64,000 bases of DNA from Bdellovibrio sp. 22V (GCF_030169785.1 NZ_CP125854.1:3410001-3474000), one strand, 5' to 3'; shown: positions 26,153 through 35,321, counted from the stretch's first letter. The notes: generated from the sequence alone by a model not told the origin. Made by a program: numbers and translations.

Positions 26153-26243
26153 TCCCTTTTAAAAAAATATTCGGCGCTTGCGTTTTGGTAGGTTCGGAAA
26201 TTACCGTCTTGTAAACAAGAAAAATTTAGTTTGCGAGGTCCTA

Positions 26244-28682
26244 ATGGTTCGATTTTTTGCAACGCTGATTATTCTCATAGTCGCAAGTCTTACAACGCAT
26301 GCGGAAGATTTAATAACGTTAAGCTCTGATAAAGCTGGCTATGTTCTTGGAGAAAGAGCATTTTTAAAAGTGAAAATTAACTCTCAGCCGCTCAATCCAG
26401 ACAACGAATATTACTTTCAGTCGACTTTTCAGGATGAAGGGCAAAAAATAGTTATGCTATCTGATACTGAAGCATTCGCAGTATCAAATCCTCTTGATGA
26501 TTTCTCTTCGAAGATTTGGGAAGTCAGTCTTTATATTCAGAATAAAAAGAGGGCTGAGGAGTATAACGCAACTATCGCGTTCTTCAGACAAAAGAATCTC
26601 GAAATCGATGAAAAATTAAATAAGGAAACGTCGCAATCCAATCGAGACATTCTCACACAGCAAAAAATTCGAAACGAACAGATTATTGTTAATAGCCAAG
26701 CTAAGCTGCAAGCAGGGAGAACATTTCTTCAGACAAAAACTTTGATTCTTACTCTAGATACGCTGTCGCCAATTTTAAAAAAATCATTTGTGGATCCAAC
26801 AATCGAAATTACTCCTGATGATCCTTCAAAGGTTTATGATTTAGGTGAAGTTGCTAAGTTCAATGTCGCTATTTCCAATGCCACAACTGACACGGAACTA
26901 ATTGTTAAAGGAGAAGTTCCAACTCATCAGGGAAGAATTCCAATTATACTTACTAAATCGACAGCAGCAAACGGAAGTATTGACTTTACGACTGCAACTT
27001 TGAATACAGGCGATGAAGGACGACGAAAGTTTATCGCGAATGTTAGCTATAGATCTCGTAGTGAGGCCGCATACTATCGCAATATTGTTATTCAATCTGA
27101 AACAAGAAAAGGCGAATACATTATACTTAAAAGTAAAACTCAAGACGAAAGAAAAAAGGCGTACTATGATATGTTAATTGCCGAGCTGGATAGGGCGATC
27201 GTATATAATAACGAAAAGTTACATGCGCTTTTGGTGAAAATTAACGACAACTCAGAGTTGGCATTTCGTGTCCGCGATCCAAATTTGATTATAGGCTTTG
27301 TTCTTGATGTTCCGACTGCGGATTTACAAGAGGGTAGCTCTACTGCGAAATTGAAAATTAAGCTCAATTACGAACCTGACGGGAATATCTTCGTAGATAT
27401 TACTCCAAATCAAACACCTCGTATAGATATAGCGTGGCCTTCCTCATTAATGTTTACTCCAGAGAATTGGAACGAGTATCAGGAGGTCCCTATTGAGGCA
27501 ATTGCTGATGATTATTTTGAGGGAACTCATTCCGGTGAAGTCACTATTTCATCAAGTGGGCCGGACTATGATGGACTCACCGCTGGTCCGTTCTCCTTCA
27601 ATATTCTAGATAAACAATATTCTTATGTGGGCTTGTCGCTGAATTCGACGTCTGCCTGTGCAATTAAAGGCAAAAGACTGGTTTGTTGGGGCGATGGTTT
27701 TGACTACGTCTTAGGAAATGGCTCTCAAAATACATTGTCAGTGCCCACAGTCGTGACGAACTATAATGAAATAACAAAAATCGGAAGCGGTTATCATCAC
27801 CGGTGTTTTATTAATGATGGGGCTGCTTATTGTTGGGGACAAAACGGTAAAGGGCAAATTGGTGTTGGAGGATATGCTTCGCATGTGACAACGCCGACTC
27901 TTGTTCCTGGTTTGGACTCTGGTGTGACTGATATTGCCGGAGGTTCATATCATACGTGCGCGATTAAGTGGGGCACAGTTTACTGTTGGGGTGATAATTC
28001 CACTTATCAAATGGGAAAAGGTGGCTCGGCGACCTACGATACGCCTCAGAGCGTCTCTTTGCCTATTACTCCAGTTATGTTGTCGATCGGTGCTAATAAT
28101 ACCTGCGCAGTCTCGGCCGCGGGGACAGCCTATTGCTGGGGAGAGGGCGTGAGTGGAAGTATGGGAATGGGCAACACGGCCACGTGGATAAATCCAACCC
28201 TATCAACTCATATCACAGGCGTGATTTCGATTACATCAAGTCCTTTAATGAATGTTCGGTGTTTTAATAACGGAACTAGAATGAAGTGTGTTGGTAGTAA
28301 TGGATGGCGACAGATTGGTAATTCAGCCGCCACTGCAAATATTTACACTGTACCCCAAGAAGTTGAAATACCTAGCGCTCCTTCGAGCATGGCATCTTCA
28401 GGATTTGCTCATGTCTGTGGGGTCTTCAACGGATCTGCCTACTGTTGGGGGAGCGTCGGTTTGAATATGGGTCTGCTAGGAAATGGTACTGCCGGTGGAA
28501 GTGCTACTCCGCAACTTGTCTCTAACGTTGTTCCTCCTGTTAGTGAAATCTCTGCCAGCACTTATCAGACCTGTTTGACCGATCAAGTTGGTACCAAATG
28601 TTGGGGAAGCTCGACTGTGCTCGGTGACGGCTCCGGTCAATCTTCAAATATCCCAGTCCAAATATTAGAACCGACACTTTAA
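26244..28682 (+). CDS. exported protein: two beta/coiled-coil modules, Calx-beta-like, RCC1-like propeller
   Basis: From ATG 26244 the product has 812 residues with a signal peptide (MVRFFATLIILIVASLTTHA). Residues about 22-180 and 188-350 are two copies of a beta-sandwich module with an inserted helical hairpin (FFRQKNLEIDEKLNKETSQS and similar). A Calx-beta-like domain follows (about 370-460: NWNEYQEVPIEAIADDYFEG, then HSGEVTISSSGPDYDG). Residues from about 465 to the end are seven RCC1-like repeats, each with CxxxxxxxxCWG (for example C472...CWG) and a GxGG/LGNG turn, the number needed for a closed seven-bladed propeller. The Cys pairs may be disulfides. It is the first of five consecutive exported proteins of the same type; function unknown. 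Confidence 0.85.
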   Translation: MVRFFATLIILIVASLTTHAEDLITLSSDKAGYVLGERAFLKVKINSQPLNPDNEYYFQSTFQDEGQKIVMLSDTEAFAVSNPLDDFSSKIWEVSLYIQNKKRAEEYNATIAFFRQKNLEIDEKLNKETSQSNRDILTQQKIRNEQIIVNSQAKLQAGRTFLQTKTLILTLDTLSPILKKSFVDPTIEITPDDPSKVYDLGEVAKFNVAISNATTDTELIVKGEVPTHQGRIPIILTKSTAANGSIDFTTATLNTGDEGRRKFIANVSYRSRSEAAYYRNIVIQSETRKGEYIILKSKTQDERKKAYYDMLIAELDRAIVYNNEKLHALLVKINDNSELAFRVRDPNLIIGFVLDVPTADLQEGSSTAKLKIKLNYEPDGNIFVDITPNQTPRIDIAWPSSLMFTPENWNEYQEVPIEAIADDYFEGTHSGEVTISSSGPDYDGLTAGPFSFNILDKQYSYVGLSLNSTSACAIKGKRLVCWGDGFDYVLGNGSQNTLSVPTVVTNYNEITKIGSGYHHRCFINDGAAYCWGQNGKGQIGVGGYASHVTTPTLVPGLDSGVTDIAGGSYHTCAIKWGTVYCWGDNSTYQMGKGGSATYDTPQSVSLPITPVMLSIGANNTCAVSAAGTAYCWGEGVSGSMGMGNTATWINPTLSTHITGVISITSSPLMNVRCFNNGTRMKCVGSNGWRQIGNSAATANIYTVPQEVEIPSAPSSMASSGFAHVCGVFNGSAYCWGSVGLNMGLLGNGTAGGSATPQLVSNVVPPVSEISASTYQTCLTDQVGTKCWGSSTVLGDGSGQSSNIPVQILEPTL

Positions 28683-28709
28683 TTATTTAGAAAAACGGAG
28701 TTTTTTACC

Positions 28710-29270
28710 ATGAAAAATTTTTTTAGCCTTCTGTTTATATCTCTAATGGTTTTTGGATTACAAGTGCGTGCTGATGGAACTCATTCTTTTGAAAAGATAA
28801 TGAGCACGCTTATAGATTTTGAATTAATGCCCACACAGCCCGGGCCATCTGATCATGTCACTATATATATTAGACCGAATACTACGTTTCAAACTCCGGG
28901 TATGACCGATATTATACTACAGGCAAAACTTGACGGTAATGATTTCTCATTGGTACGCCCTTTGAACGACGTTTGGATTTTTGCTTCGTTGCCATTTGAG
29001 GTGGCTGGGAATCATATTCTCGAAGTGAGTTATTACTTGGAAGATAAGCCTCAAGCAGATGCTCTAAGAGCGGCCATAGGGGTTTTAGATACGGAAATTA
29101 GTAAACTTCAGACTGATCTTCTTCTGGAAGAAGATGATGACATGAAAGTTGTTATACAGACGGCAATTGACGACAAAACTGCAGAGAGAATCGCTGCAGT
29201 CACAACTCTAGAAAATCTTAAAACTTTTGTCGGATCGGAAACTTTCACCTTTTCCGTGGCATCGAATTAA
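28710..29270 (+). CDS. exported protein: single beta/helical-hairpin module
   Basis: The 186-residue protein begins MKNFFSLLFISLMVFGLQVR, a signal peptide, at ATG 28710, 27 bases after the previous stop. It consists of one module of the cluster type: LIDFELMPTQPGPSDHVTIY strand region, ILEVSYYLEDKPQADALRAA leading into a charged helical hairpin (IGVLDTEISKLQTDLLLEED), and a closing strand FVGSETFTFSVA. The same ending TKTLILTL / GQETLSFVV appears in the neighbouring paralogues. It matches no family I know. The 3' end is ten bases before the GTG of the next gene. Confidence 0.8.
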   Translation: MKNFFSLLFISLMVFGLQVRADGTHSFEKIMSTLIDFELMPTQPGPSDHVTIYIRPNTTFQTPGMTDIILQAKLDGNDFSLVRPLNDVWIFASLPFEVAGNHILEVSYYLEDKPQADALRAAIGVLDTEISKLQTDLLLEEDDDMKVVIQTAIDDKTAERIAAVTTLENLKTFVGSETFTFSVASN

Positions 29271-29280
29271 TGGAGGAATA

Positions 29281-30330
29281 GTGAAAAAAATTAGCATTAT
29301 TCTGGTATCCTATTTGTTGGTCTTCTTTAATCATGCAGCGTTCGGAGCGCCTCAGATTCTGACTTTAGAATCTGATAACAGTTCTTATGGAATAGGACAA
29401 AGGGCGCTCTTAAGAGCTAAAATTAATGTAAAACCCAATAAGCCAAATCAAGAGGTCATATTAGTATCAACTTTGGATGGAAATCCCTTGGAGGTGTTAA
29501 GTTTTTCATCTCGATATGGATACAGCCTTACCGCGCAATTATCGACGGTGGGTATGTCTAACTGGACAGTTCGGGCATATGTGCAAGATAAAAACAAAGC
29601 TTTAGAATATGAAAAAATCATTCTTTATTATCAAAAAGAGAATATCGATATCGAAGACGCTCTCGCTAAAGAAACAGATCATGAAATCAGGAATTATCTC
29701 ACAACGACAAAAATAAGAAATCTTGCAATTATCAACAACACTAAAGCGAGAATTTCAGAAAATAGAATCTTTCTGGGACAAGAGACTCTATCTTTTGTAG
29801 TAAGTTTTGTTGTTGGCCAAGCATTAGGGTTAAACCCATATGCACGAATTGAATCTGACCGCGAATCGCAAATCTATAATGTGGGTGAACGAGCAAACTT
29901 CTTTGCAGAACTGCTCACAGATATTACAAGTGCAGAGGGCTATCACGAAATTTATATGGATGGGAAGATCGAAAGCAGCGGAAGCATGCCTGAGCTTGTA
30001 GTTAAAATGAAGCGTATATCCGAAAAGACATTTTCATTTCAGAGTCCTATCTTTACCAGTGCTGACTTGGGAACCAGAAGATTTGTGGTCACGGTGAAAA
30101 CGCGACCTAAAAAACAAGCGGACTCAATCCGTGAAGCAATTCGATCTGTAAGAGATTTGAAATTACAGTATCAGAGTGCTCAAAATCAATCGTTTGATCC
30201 AATGGATAAAATCTACTACCAAAATAGAATCAATATGCTTCAAGTATATGAAACGAACTTGCCTAGTCATCTCAATGAAATTTTGACTACATTTATTTCA
30301 AATTTGGGCCTCCGTTTTGATGTTCAATAA
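29281..30330 (+). CDS. exported protein: two beta/helical-hairpin modules
   Basis: I chose GTG 29281, behind a TGGAGGAATA site; the longer frame to 29227 would overlap the previous gene. The 349-residue product has a signal peptide (MKKISIILVSYLLVFFNHAA). Its first module begins PQILTLESDNSSYGIGQRAL and closes GQETLSFVVSFVV. The second begins RIESDRESQIYNVGERANFF and includes ADSIREAIRSVRDLKLQYQS. Both are close in plan to the two modules of the 26244 protein ('ITLSSDKAGYVLGERAFLKV'), with the same Y-x-x-G-E/Q-R-A signature. It lacks a propeller or enzymatic domain. Probably a structural partner of its neighbours. Confidence 0.82.
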   Translation: MKKISIILVSYLLVFFNHAAFGAPQILTLESDNSSYGIGQRALLRAKINVKPNKPNQEVILVSTLDGNPLEVLSFSSRYGYSLTAQLSTVGMSNWTVRAYVQDKNKALEYEKIILYYQKENIDIEDALAKETDHEIRNYLTTTKIRNLAIINNTKARISENRIFLGQETLSFVVSFVVGQALGLNPYARIESDRESQIYNVGERANFFAELLTDITSAEGYHEIYMDGKIESSGSMPELVVKMKRISEKTFSFQSPIFTSADLGTRRFVVTVKTRPKKQADSIREAIRSVRDLKLQYQSAQNQSFDPMDKIYYQNRINMLQVYETNLPSHLNEILTTFISNLGLRFDVQ

Positions 30331-30344
30331 GAACGGGAGAAACA

Positions 30345-33300
30345 ATGTTACTGAAAAATAAGTTTTCAATTGGCACACGCTCCATGATCCTTTTCGCTGC
30401 TATAATTGCATTGTCTGGTGGATTTGCTTTTGCCAAGAAGGGGTTTTTTTCTTTTCTAGATAAATATGTTGCTATTTCCCTCGATCGTTCCGACGGCGCA
30501 TATTTAGTTGATGAAAATGCAATTATTAAAGTGGAAGCAAAAAAGAAACCAGTTAATTCTAATCTTAAACTTGTTGTTGAAGCTTATAAAATTATCGGTT
30601 CGGATAAAGTAAGTCTTAAGCCAAGTGTAGATCAAGGTATTTATCTTGCTCAGTTTTCCTCTAAGGTAGATGGTGCTGAAGCTATAACGGTGGAAGTTTT
30701 CATTGAGAATGAAAAGTTGCGAAATGACCTCTCTAAAAGAATTGCGGAGACAGAAAAATTAATTGCTGATTTGAATGGAGCTATCGCAGTAAATCCTACG
30801 CCTGACAAAATTAAGAGGCGCGATGATTTAGAAGCTATTCTTCCCTTACTGCGTGATCAGTATAATGATACTAGAAAACTAGTACAAACTGAAGTTGTAA
30901 ACTACGTAACGATTCCTAATGATACTGAGCTCTCAATTTTTACTCCTATTGCCGATGCAAAAATTGTGAGTGGATCCATTGAAGTAAAGGGCATATTTAC
31001 CACGACGGTGCCTGGAGTAAAGTTATATGTCGATTCCCAGGAAGTTCTCGGTGCAAAGTCCGGTCAGGAATTCTTACATACGTTCAACGAAGAGGGTATA
31101 GGAAAATTGCAGACGCGTATCGAGGTAAAAAGGGGAAATTTTCTATTAAAACGGGTCGCAGTTCCGTATTTAGTTATTCCTGACGGAGGAAAAAATTTAG
31201 ATGTTGGTTCTTCTGGTGGAACTGTTGAGATGACTGATCCGTCAAGTCCAATTGTTGGAGCAAAGGTTGTATTGCCACCAAATGCAATGCCCGAAAATAA
31301 CGAGATCATTATTGCTGAGTCTCCTCATGGGATGATGGTACCCGCCGGCAATGTTGTTATCAGCAAGGATTATATTTTTTATCCTTATTTTATGCACTTT
31401 AATGAAGATGTGACGGTGACCATTCCAATTGATGCTTCAAAAATTCCAGCAGGAAGATCTTACGCTGAAGCTAAGGTGCTGGCCCGAATTAACGGTGCAT
31501 GGGTGGAGCTACCTGTAGACAGTTCTACTTCGGGATTTGTAACGTTTAAAACGAGAGATTTCGAATACGACTCTCTTCAAATAGTTATCCCGATGCCTTT
31601 GAAGTCAGGGGAATTGCGTATCATTAGTAATGTCGCAGGCGCGACGATTTATGTGGACGGGCTGAGTGAAGGATTTCAAACCCCTTGGACTCTATCTGGA
31701 ATGACAAACGAACAGCATGATATTAAAATATATGCTCCCGGTTATAATGAGTTTTTTCAAAAAATTGATTATAACGGTCCATCGACCTTAAATGTCCAAT
31801 TGACGCCGTTAAGAAAAGTCGGAATTCCAAAAATCGAAACCGCAACAGTGTCTGACGGTATGACCGTTTCCAATTCCTTAATACAGATTCCAGGTAATAT
31901 TAGTTTAAATGGAGTACCTTCAAATGATGGATTTTTAGTTGTTTCAATGAATGGAAGTGATTCGCTTCAGACAGTTTTGCCAAATGGAGCATTTGCGGCT
32001 GTAGTTCCACTATTTGAAGGAGAAAACATTGTAGAACTAAGGTATACCGTCAATGGAATAACTTCTATTAAAGGTCCTTTTCGTATTATTCGTAACGCTC
32101 AAAGTACCTTCGATCACTTGGCTCAGTATCCGTTTGCATATGAAGTAGATTTAAAAAGCAAAGAGACTAGAATAGCAAAACTTGGTCTGTTAGAAAGTTT
32201 TAAAGTTCCTAAATCGGATATATTATTCTCCGAGAATACGAGAAATCAAGAAATTCGCGTCGTAATGTCATGGACTAAATCAGACACTGATGTTGACATG
32301 CATATTTATGATCCTTTTGGGGGCCATGCTTGGTATGGAGATTTGGGAGGAGTAGCTGGAGGTGTTCTTGACCATGATGATACTGACGGCTTTGGACCAG
32401 AGACTTTTGTTTTACCCAAACCTCGCCCCGGAGTTTATCGAGTGCGAGCACAGTACTACTCGGATCATGGGAATGGTTCCACGACCGTTCAGTTCAGAAT
32501 CTATTTAGGTGGGAAACTACTTGCAACTTTATCAAGAGGAATGTCATCCGGTGGATCTTGGGATGCTTATGAAATCGAAATCACAGATGAAATTGCAATT
32601 AAGGACGTAATTTCTATATCTGGTAGATCGACAGAAGCGAGGAGGGTTGAATGTAACAATCGGACGGATGGTATCTGTATTAATGGCAAATTTACTACTC
32701 ACGCTGGCGAAAATATTCTTTTACCCAAAGTAGAAGTTGATGATTCTGTTCCCGATGCCGATATTTCGTTTGTAGTTTCTGAATTGAGTTACGGCACCTC
32801 AATTCCTGTCTCTTCGAGAGGGAGAAATGCGAGAGTTAGTCTTCCTATGAGACAGGAGGCTGGATTCGCTAGTATTGGTAAGCCTCTTCTATATAAGATT
32901 GTAGCTAAGACTTCATCGTCAGAGTCTCCGCCCTTCTACGTAGTCCAAGACACTAGATCTCAGATTCGACAGGAGTATATTGATTTGAGAGAAAAAACAA
33001 AAGGTGCCCCGGAAGATGAGCGTTTTGAGGTTGCAGTGCCAACGTACAGTGAAATTAACGATGGAACAAATTTCCCGGGTCCAAACTTTTATACATATTC
33101 TGATTTTTTAAAAAATACTATATTTGGGAATTATGGATTAGTTTTAAATTCACGACAGTATGCTAATGAAGTAAACCTTGCTTTTAGAAATAAGTATAAC
33201 CCAGCTGGCCGGATTATACTGACATCTGGCTGGAGAAATCCTAGGAAAAACTATTCGACTCCAAGACGAGCATTAAACAGTGGGCATCAAACCGGAAACT

Positions 33301-33506
33301 CTATCGATCTCGTTCCTCCAAAGTCAGATTTGCCGAAGGTTTACGGGCGACATCTGGGAGTAATAAATCTTATGAAAGATTTATGTGATGTCTCATTTGC
33401 TGGAATTCGCGATAATGTACTAGTAATGGTGCATGGTGGAGATCATGTGCATATTCAGAGAAACTCCGGAAAGAAGGTTTCTTTATGCTATAGGCACAAG
33501 ATATAA
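30345..33506 (+). CDS. large exported multidomain protein with C-terminal LAS-type peptidase
   Basis: The 1053-residue protein starts at ATG 30345 after GGGAGAAACA. After the signal peptide (to about 34) comes a cluster-type module with helical insert (about 40-195), an Ig-like domain, a ZU5-like domain (about 283-425: GGTVEM, KVVLPPNAMPENNEIIIAES), a PEGA domain (about 421-490: GATIYVDGLSEGFQTPWTLS), another Ig-like domain, a DUF2135/YfaP-like domain (about 635-745: VVMSWTKSDTDVDMHIYDPF) and a peptidase domain (about 915-1045). The last has SGWRNPRKN, SGHQTGNSIDL and GDHVHIQ, giving H981, D988 and H1036 as zinc ligands, as in M15/MepA (LAS) enzymes that cut peptide bonds next to D-amino acids in peptidoglycan. 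Likely substrate: cell wall peptide. Confidence 0.85.
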   Translation: MLLKNKFSIGTRSMILFAAIIALSGGFAFAKKGFFSFLDKYVAISLDRSDGAYLVDENAIIKVEAKKKPVNSNLKLVVEAYKIIGSDKVSLKPSVDQGIYLAQFSSKVDGAEAITVEVFIENEKLRNDLSKRIAETEKLIADLNGAIAVNPTPDKIKRRDDLEAILPLLRDQYNDTRKLVQTEVVNYVTIPNDTELSIFTPIADAKIVSGSIEVKGIFTTTVPGVKLYVDSQEVLGAKSGQEFLHTFNEEGIGKLQTRIEVKRGNFLLKRVAVPYLVIPDGGKNLDVGSSGGTVEMTDPSSPIVGAKVVLPPNAMPENNEIIIAESPHGMMVPAGNVVISKDYIFYPYFMHFNEDVTVTIPIDASKIPAGRSYAEAKVLARINGAWVELPVDSSTSGFVTFKTRDFEYDSLQIVIPMPLKSGELRIISNVAGATIYVDGLSEGFQTPWTLSGMTNEQHDIKIYAPGYNEFFQKIDYNGPSTLNVQLTPLRKVGIPKIETATVSDGMTVSNSLIQIPGNISLNGVPSNDGFLVVSMNGSDSLQTVLPNGAFAAVVPLFEGENIVELRYTVNGITSIKGPFRIIRNAQSTFDHLAQYPFAYEVDLKSKETRIAKLGLLESFKVPKSDILFSENTRNQEIRVVMSWTKSDTDVDMHIYDPFGGHAWYGDLGGVAGGVLDHDDTDGFGPETFVLPKPRPGVYRVRAQYYSDHGNGSTTVQFRIYLGGKLLATLSRGMSSGGSWDAYEIEITDEIAIKDVISISGRSTEARRVECNNRTDGICINGKFTTHAGENILLPKVEVDDSVPDADISFVVSELSYGTSIPVSSRGRNARVSLPMRQEAGFASIGKPLLYKIVAKTSSSESPPFYVVQDTRSQIRQEYIDLREKTKGAPEDERFEVAVPTYSEINDGTNFPGPNFYTYSDFLKNTIFGNYGLVLNSRQYANEVNLAFRNKYNPAGRIILTSGWRNPRKNYSTPRRALNSGHQTGNSIDLVPPKSDLPKVYGRHLGVINLMKDLCDVSFAGIRDNVLVMVHGGDHVHIQRNSGKKVSLCYRHKI

Positions 33507-33520
33507 AATTGGAGCTTTTG

Positions 33521-34009
33521 ATGACGAAAGTACTTATTTGTTTATTTTGTCTATGTTTATCGATGCCTTCTGCTGCAAAAAATAACGAAGTCCGCAAAGA
33601 GAACGTGAAAGATGATTTTGATGTTCAGTATGTTTCAAGGGCTAAGGCTGCTACTCCGTCTGATGAATACGAAGAGATGGGGTGTTCATGTGCGGTAAAA
33701 AAAGAAGGAAAGAGAATTATTACGACAAATCTCACGCTTGAACATGGCGATGCGTATGTACAGATCAATAATAAAAGATATCGTCTCAAGTTTATAAGTA
33801 GTAAGGAAGCCGGAAAGAACAGATTCATTTCCAAATATTCAAACGGAAAGTACGATTTAAATCTGACTTGTAACACTAAAAAAGTAACGTATCCCCCGCC
33901 GTGCGAAGAAAGTGGCTGCACCGGAATTGACTACTTTTGTGATGCAGAATTTTCAAATGGAAAACAGAAAAGCACTTTTTCAGGTTTAAAGGGAGAGTGT
34001 GGTTGCTAA
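33521..34009 (+). CDS. small exported cysteine-rich protein
   Basis: From ATG 33521, 12 bases after a GGAG site, the product has 162 residues with a signal peptide (MTKVLICLFCLCLSMPSAAK). The body has about eight cysteines, several as pairs: MGCSCAVKK, LTCNTKK, PPPCEESGCTGIDYFC, and a final GECGC. These look like an extracellular, disulfide-stabilised domain. No family is recognised. It is the last gene of the unusual cluster, 14 bases after the peptidase gene, and shares its A+T-rich composition. It could be an inhibitor, chaperone or binding partner of the peptidase; there is no evidence for any of these. Confidence 0.78.
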   Translation: MTKVLICLFCLCLSMPSAAKNNEVRKENVKDDFDVQYVSRAKAATPSDEYEEMGCSCAVKKEGKRIITTNLTLEHGDAYVQINNKRYRLKFISSKEAGKNRFISKYSNGKYDLNLTCNTKKVTYPPPCEESGCTGIDYFCDAEFSNGKQKSTFSGLKGECGC

Positions 34010-34095
34010 TATGTTTACAACCAGGGTATCAACTAGTTGACCCCGCAGTCATAAGAAAGTAATATATTCGTATTACCCAAGAAATAGGAGGGCTG

Positions 34096-34146
34096 ATGAT
34101 TGTAAAATTCTTTAATCCAAACCATGGCTCTCTTGGTCGTTCTTAA
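34096..34146 (+). CDS. possible 16-residue peptide with strong ribosome site
   Basis: ATAGGAGGGCTG precedes ATG 34096, and the frame encodes MIVKFFNPNHGSLGRS before TAA at 34144-34146. The ribosome site is as good as any in the window, yet the frame is only 17 codons. It could be a leader peptide for rsgA, the remains of a lost gene, or chance. It lies 81 bases before rsgA. Confidence 0.3.
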   Translation: MIVKFFNPNHGSLGRS

Positions 34147-34193
34147 TTTCTATTTTTGAATTAATAATTTAAATCCACGAGAGCTCCGCTTTT

Positions 34194-34213
34194 ATTTTTT
34201 AAATTTAAAAAAT
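34194..34213 (+). repeat. 20-bp A/T palindrome before rsgA
   Basis: ATTTTTTAAATTTAAAAAAT is a perfect palindrome ending three bases before the GGAG of rsgA. An all-A/T palindrome can form by chance in A+T-rich DNA, but its position between promoter and start makes a regulatory or melting role possible. Confidence 0.4.
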
Positions 34214-34226
34214 TTGGAGTTATTGC

Positions 34227-35315
34227 GTGAATTTATATTCAAAGCTCATCCCTTTGGGGTGGGACGCATTTTTTGAACAACAATTAGAATCATCCACTGA
34301 GCATTGGCAACTGGGCCGAGTTATCGGGCAAGAGCGAGATTTGTACCGCGTGGCTTTCGCGGAAGATGACGTCGTGTGGGCGCAGCTTTCGGGTCGCTTT
34401 CGTCACGACAATGAGCTTTCGGCCGGAGCATTTCCGGCCGTGGGTGATTGGGTGGCGTGTAAGAACGAAGAAAATCAAGACAGAGCCTTGATTCAAAAAG
34501 TTCTTGAACGTCGTTCGTGCTTTTATCGGAAAGACCCTCAAGAAGGTGTGCAAGTCGTTGCCGCGAACATGGATGTTGTATTTATCGTGACCTCCATGAA
34601 TCGCGATATGAACTTGAAACGCTTGGATCGCTATTTGAGCATGGCCTGGGACAGCGGCGCTTCACCGGTTTTGGTTCTAAGCAAAATGGATCTTGCTGAA
34701 GATCCTGCCGCTTTTATTCAAGAGCTGGAAGAAACTTATATCGGCGTCCCGATTCATGGAGTGAGCGTTCTTGAGCCCGACACTTGTGAAGTGCTTAAGA
34801 ACTATTTGCGTCCAGGAAAAACGGTCGTGCTTATGGGATCCTCCGGAGTCGGGAAATCCACTTTGACGAATTTCTTTTTAGGAGAAAATACGATCAAAAC
34901 ACAAAACGCGCGAGAAGACGACGATCGCGGGCGGCACACAACGACCTCTCGATTCTTATATCAGTTGCGTGAAGGTGCTTTGCTTATGGATACGCCGGGA
35001 ATGAGGCAGCTTGCTCTCGTCGACCAAGAAGAGGGTTTGCACGATCTCTTTGAAGACATCATTGCGATCGGTTCGACTTGCCGGTTCCGCGATTGCGCTC
35101 ATCAGGGTGAACCTGGATGTTCTATTCGGGCCGCCCTGGAAGATGGTTCCTTGCCGGAAGACAGATGGGAAAGTTATCTGAAACTTCAAAAGGAAGTCGC
35201 CTACCAGGAAGCTCGAGGAGATCGCCAAAAGCAGGCGGAGGATCGAAAAAAATGGAAAAAGATTTCTAAGGATCTTCGTGTGCGAATCAAACAGAAAGGC
35301 CGGGGGGAGATTTAA
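34227..35315 (+). CDS. rsgA: ribosome small-subunit GTPase RsgA
   Basis: RsgA helps late maturation of the 30S subunit by GTP-dependent release of RbfA. The 362-residue protein shows the circular permutation of the family: OB-fold first, then G4 as LSKMDL (152-155, with Ser in place of the usual Asn), G1 as GSSGVGKST (204-212), G3 as DTPG (255-258), and the C-terminal zinc knuckle with C285, C290, H292 and C298. The G2-like region REDDDRGRHTTTSR is normal. The start is GTG 34227 behind TTTGGAGT. It follows the unusual cluster but is a core housekeeping gene with normal composition. The stop lies inside a small GC hairpin. Confidence 0.96.
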   Translation: MNLYSKLIPLGWDAFFEQQLESSTEHWQLGRVIGQERDLYRVAFAEDDVVWAQLSGRFRHDNELSAGAFPAVGDWVACKNEENQDRALIQKVLERRSCFYRKDPQEGVQVVAANMDVVFIVTSMNRDMNLKRLDRYLSMAWDSGASPVLVLSKMDLAEDPAAFIQELEETYIGVPIHGVSVLEPDTCEVLKNYLRPGKTVVLMGSSGVGKSTLTNFFLGENTIKTQNAREDDDRGRHTTTSRFLYQLREGALLMDTPGMRQLALVDQEEGLHDLFEDIIAIGSTCRFRDCAHQGEPGCSIRAALEDGSLPEDRWESYLKLQKEVAYQEARGDRQKQAEDRKKWKKISKDLRVRIKQKGRGEI

Positions 35316-35321
35316 CCCCGG
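35300..35321 (+). terminator. possible terminator overlapping the rsgA stop
   Basis: CCGGGG (35300-35305) pairs with CCCCGG (35316-35321), spanning the TAA stop, then CTCCTTTG. The stem is short and the T tract poor, so I give it low weight. Confidence 0.35.

Noticed and set aside
35300-35321. Strong intrinsic terminator for rsgA
   Set aside because: The stem is only six pairs and the T tract poor, so I listed it with low confidence only.
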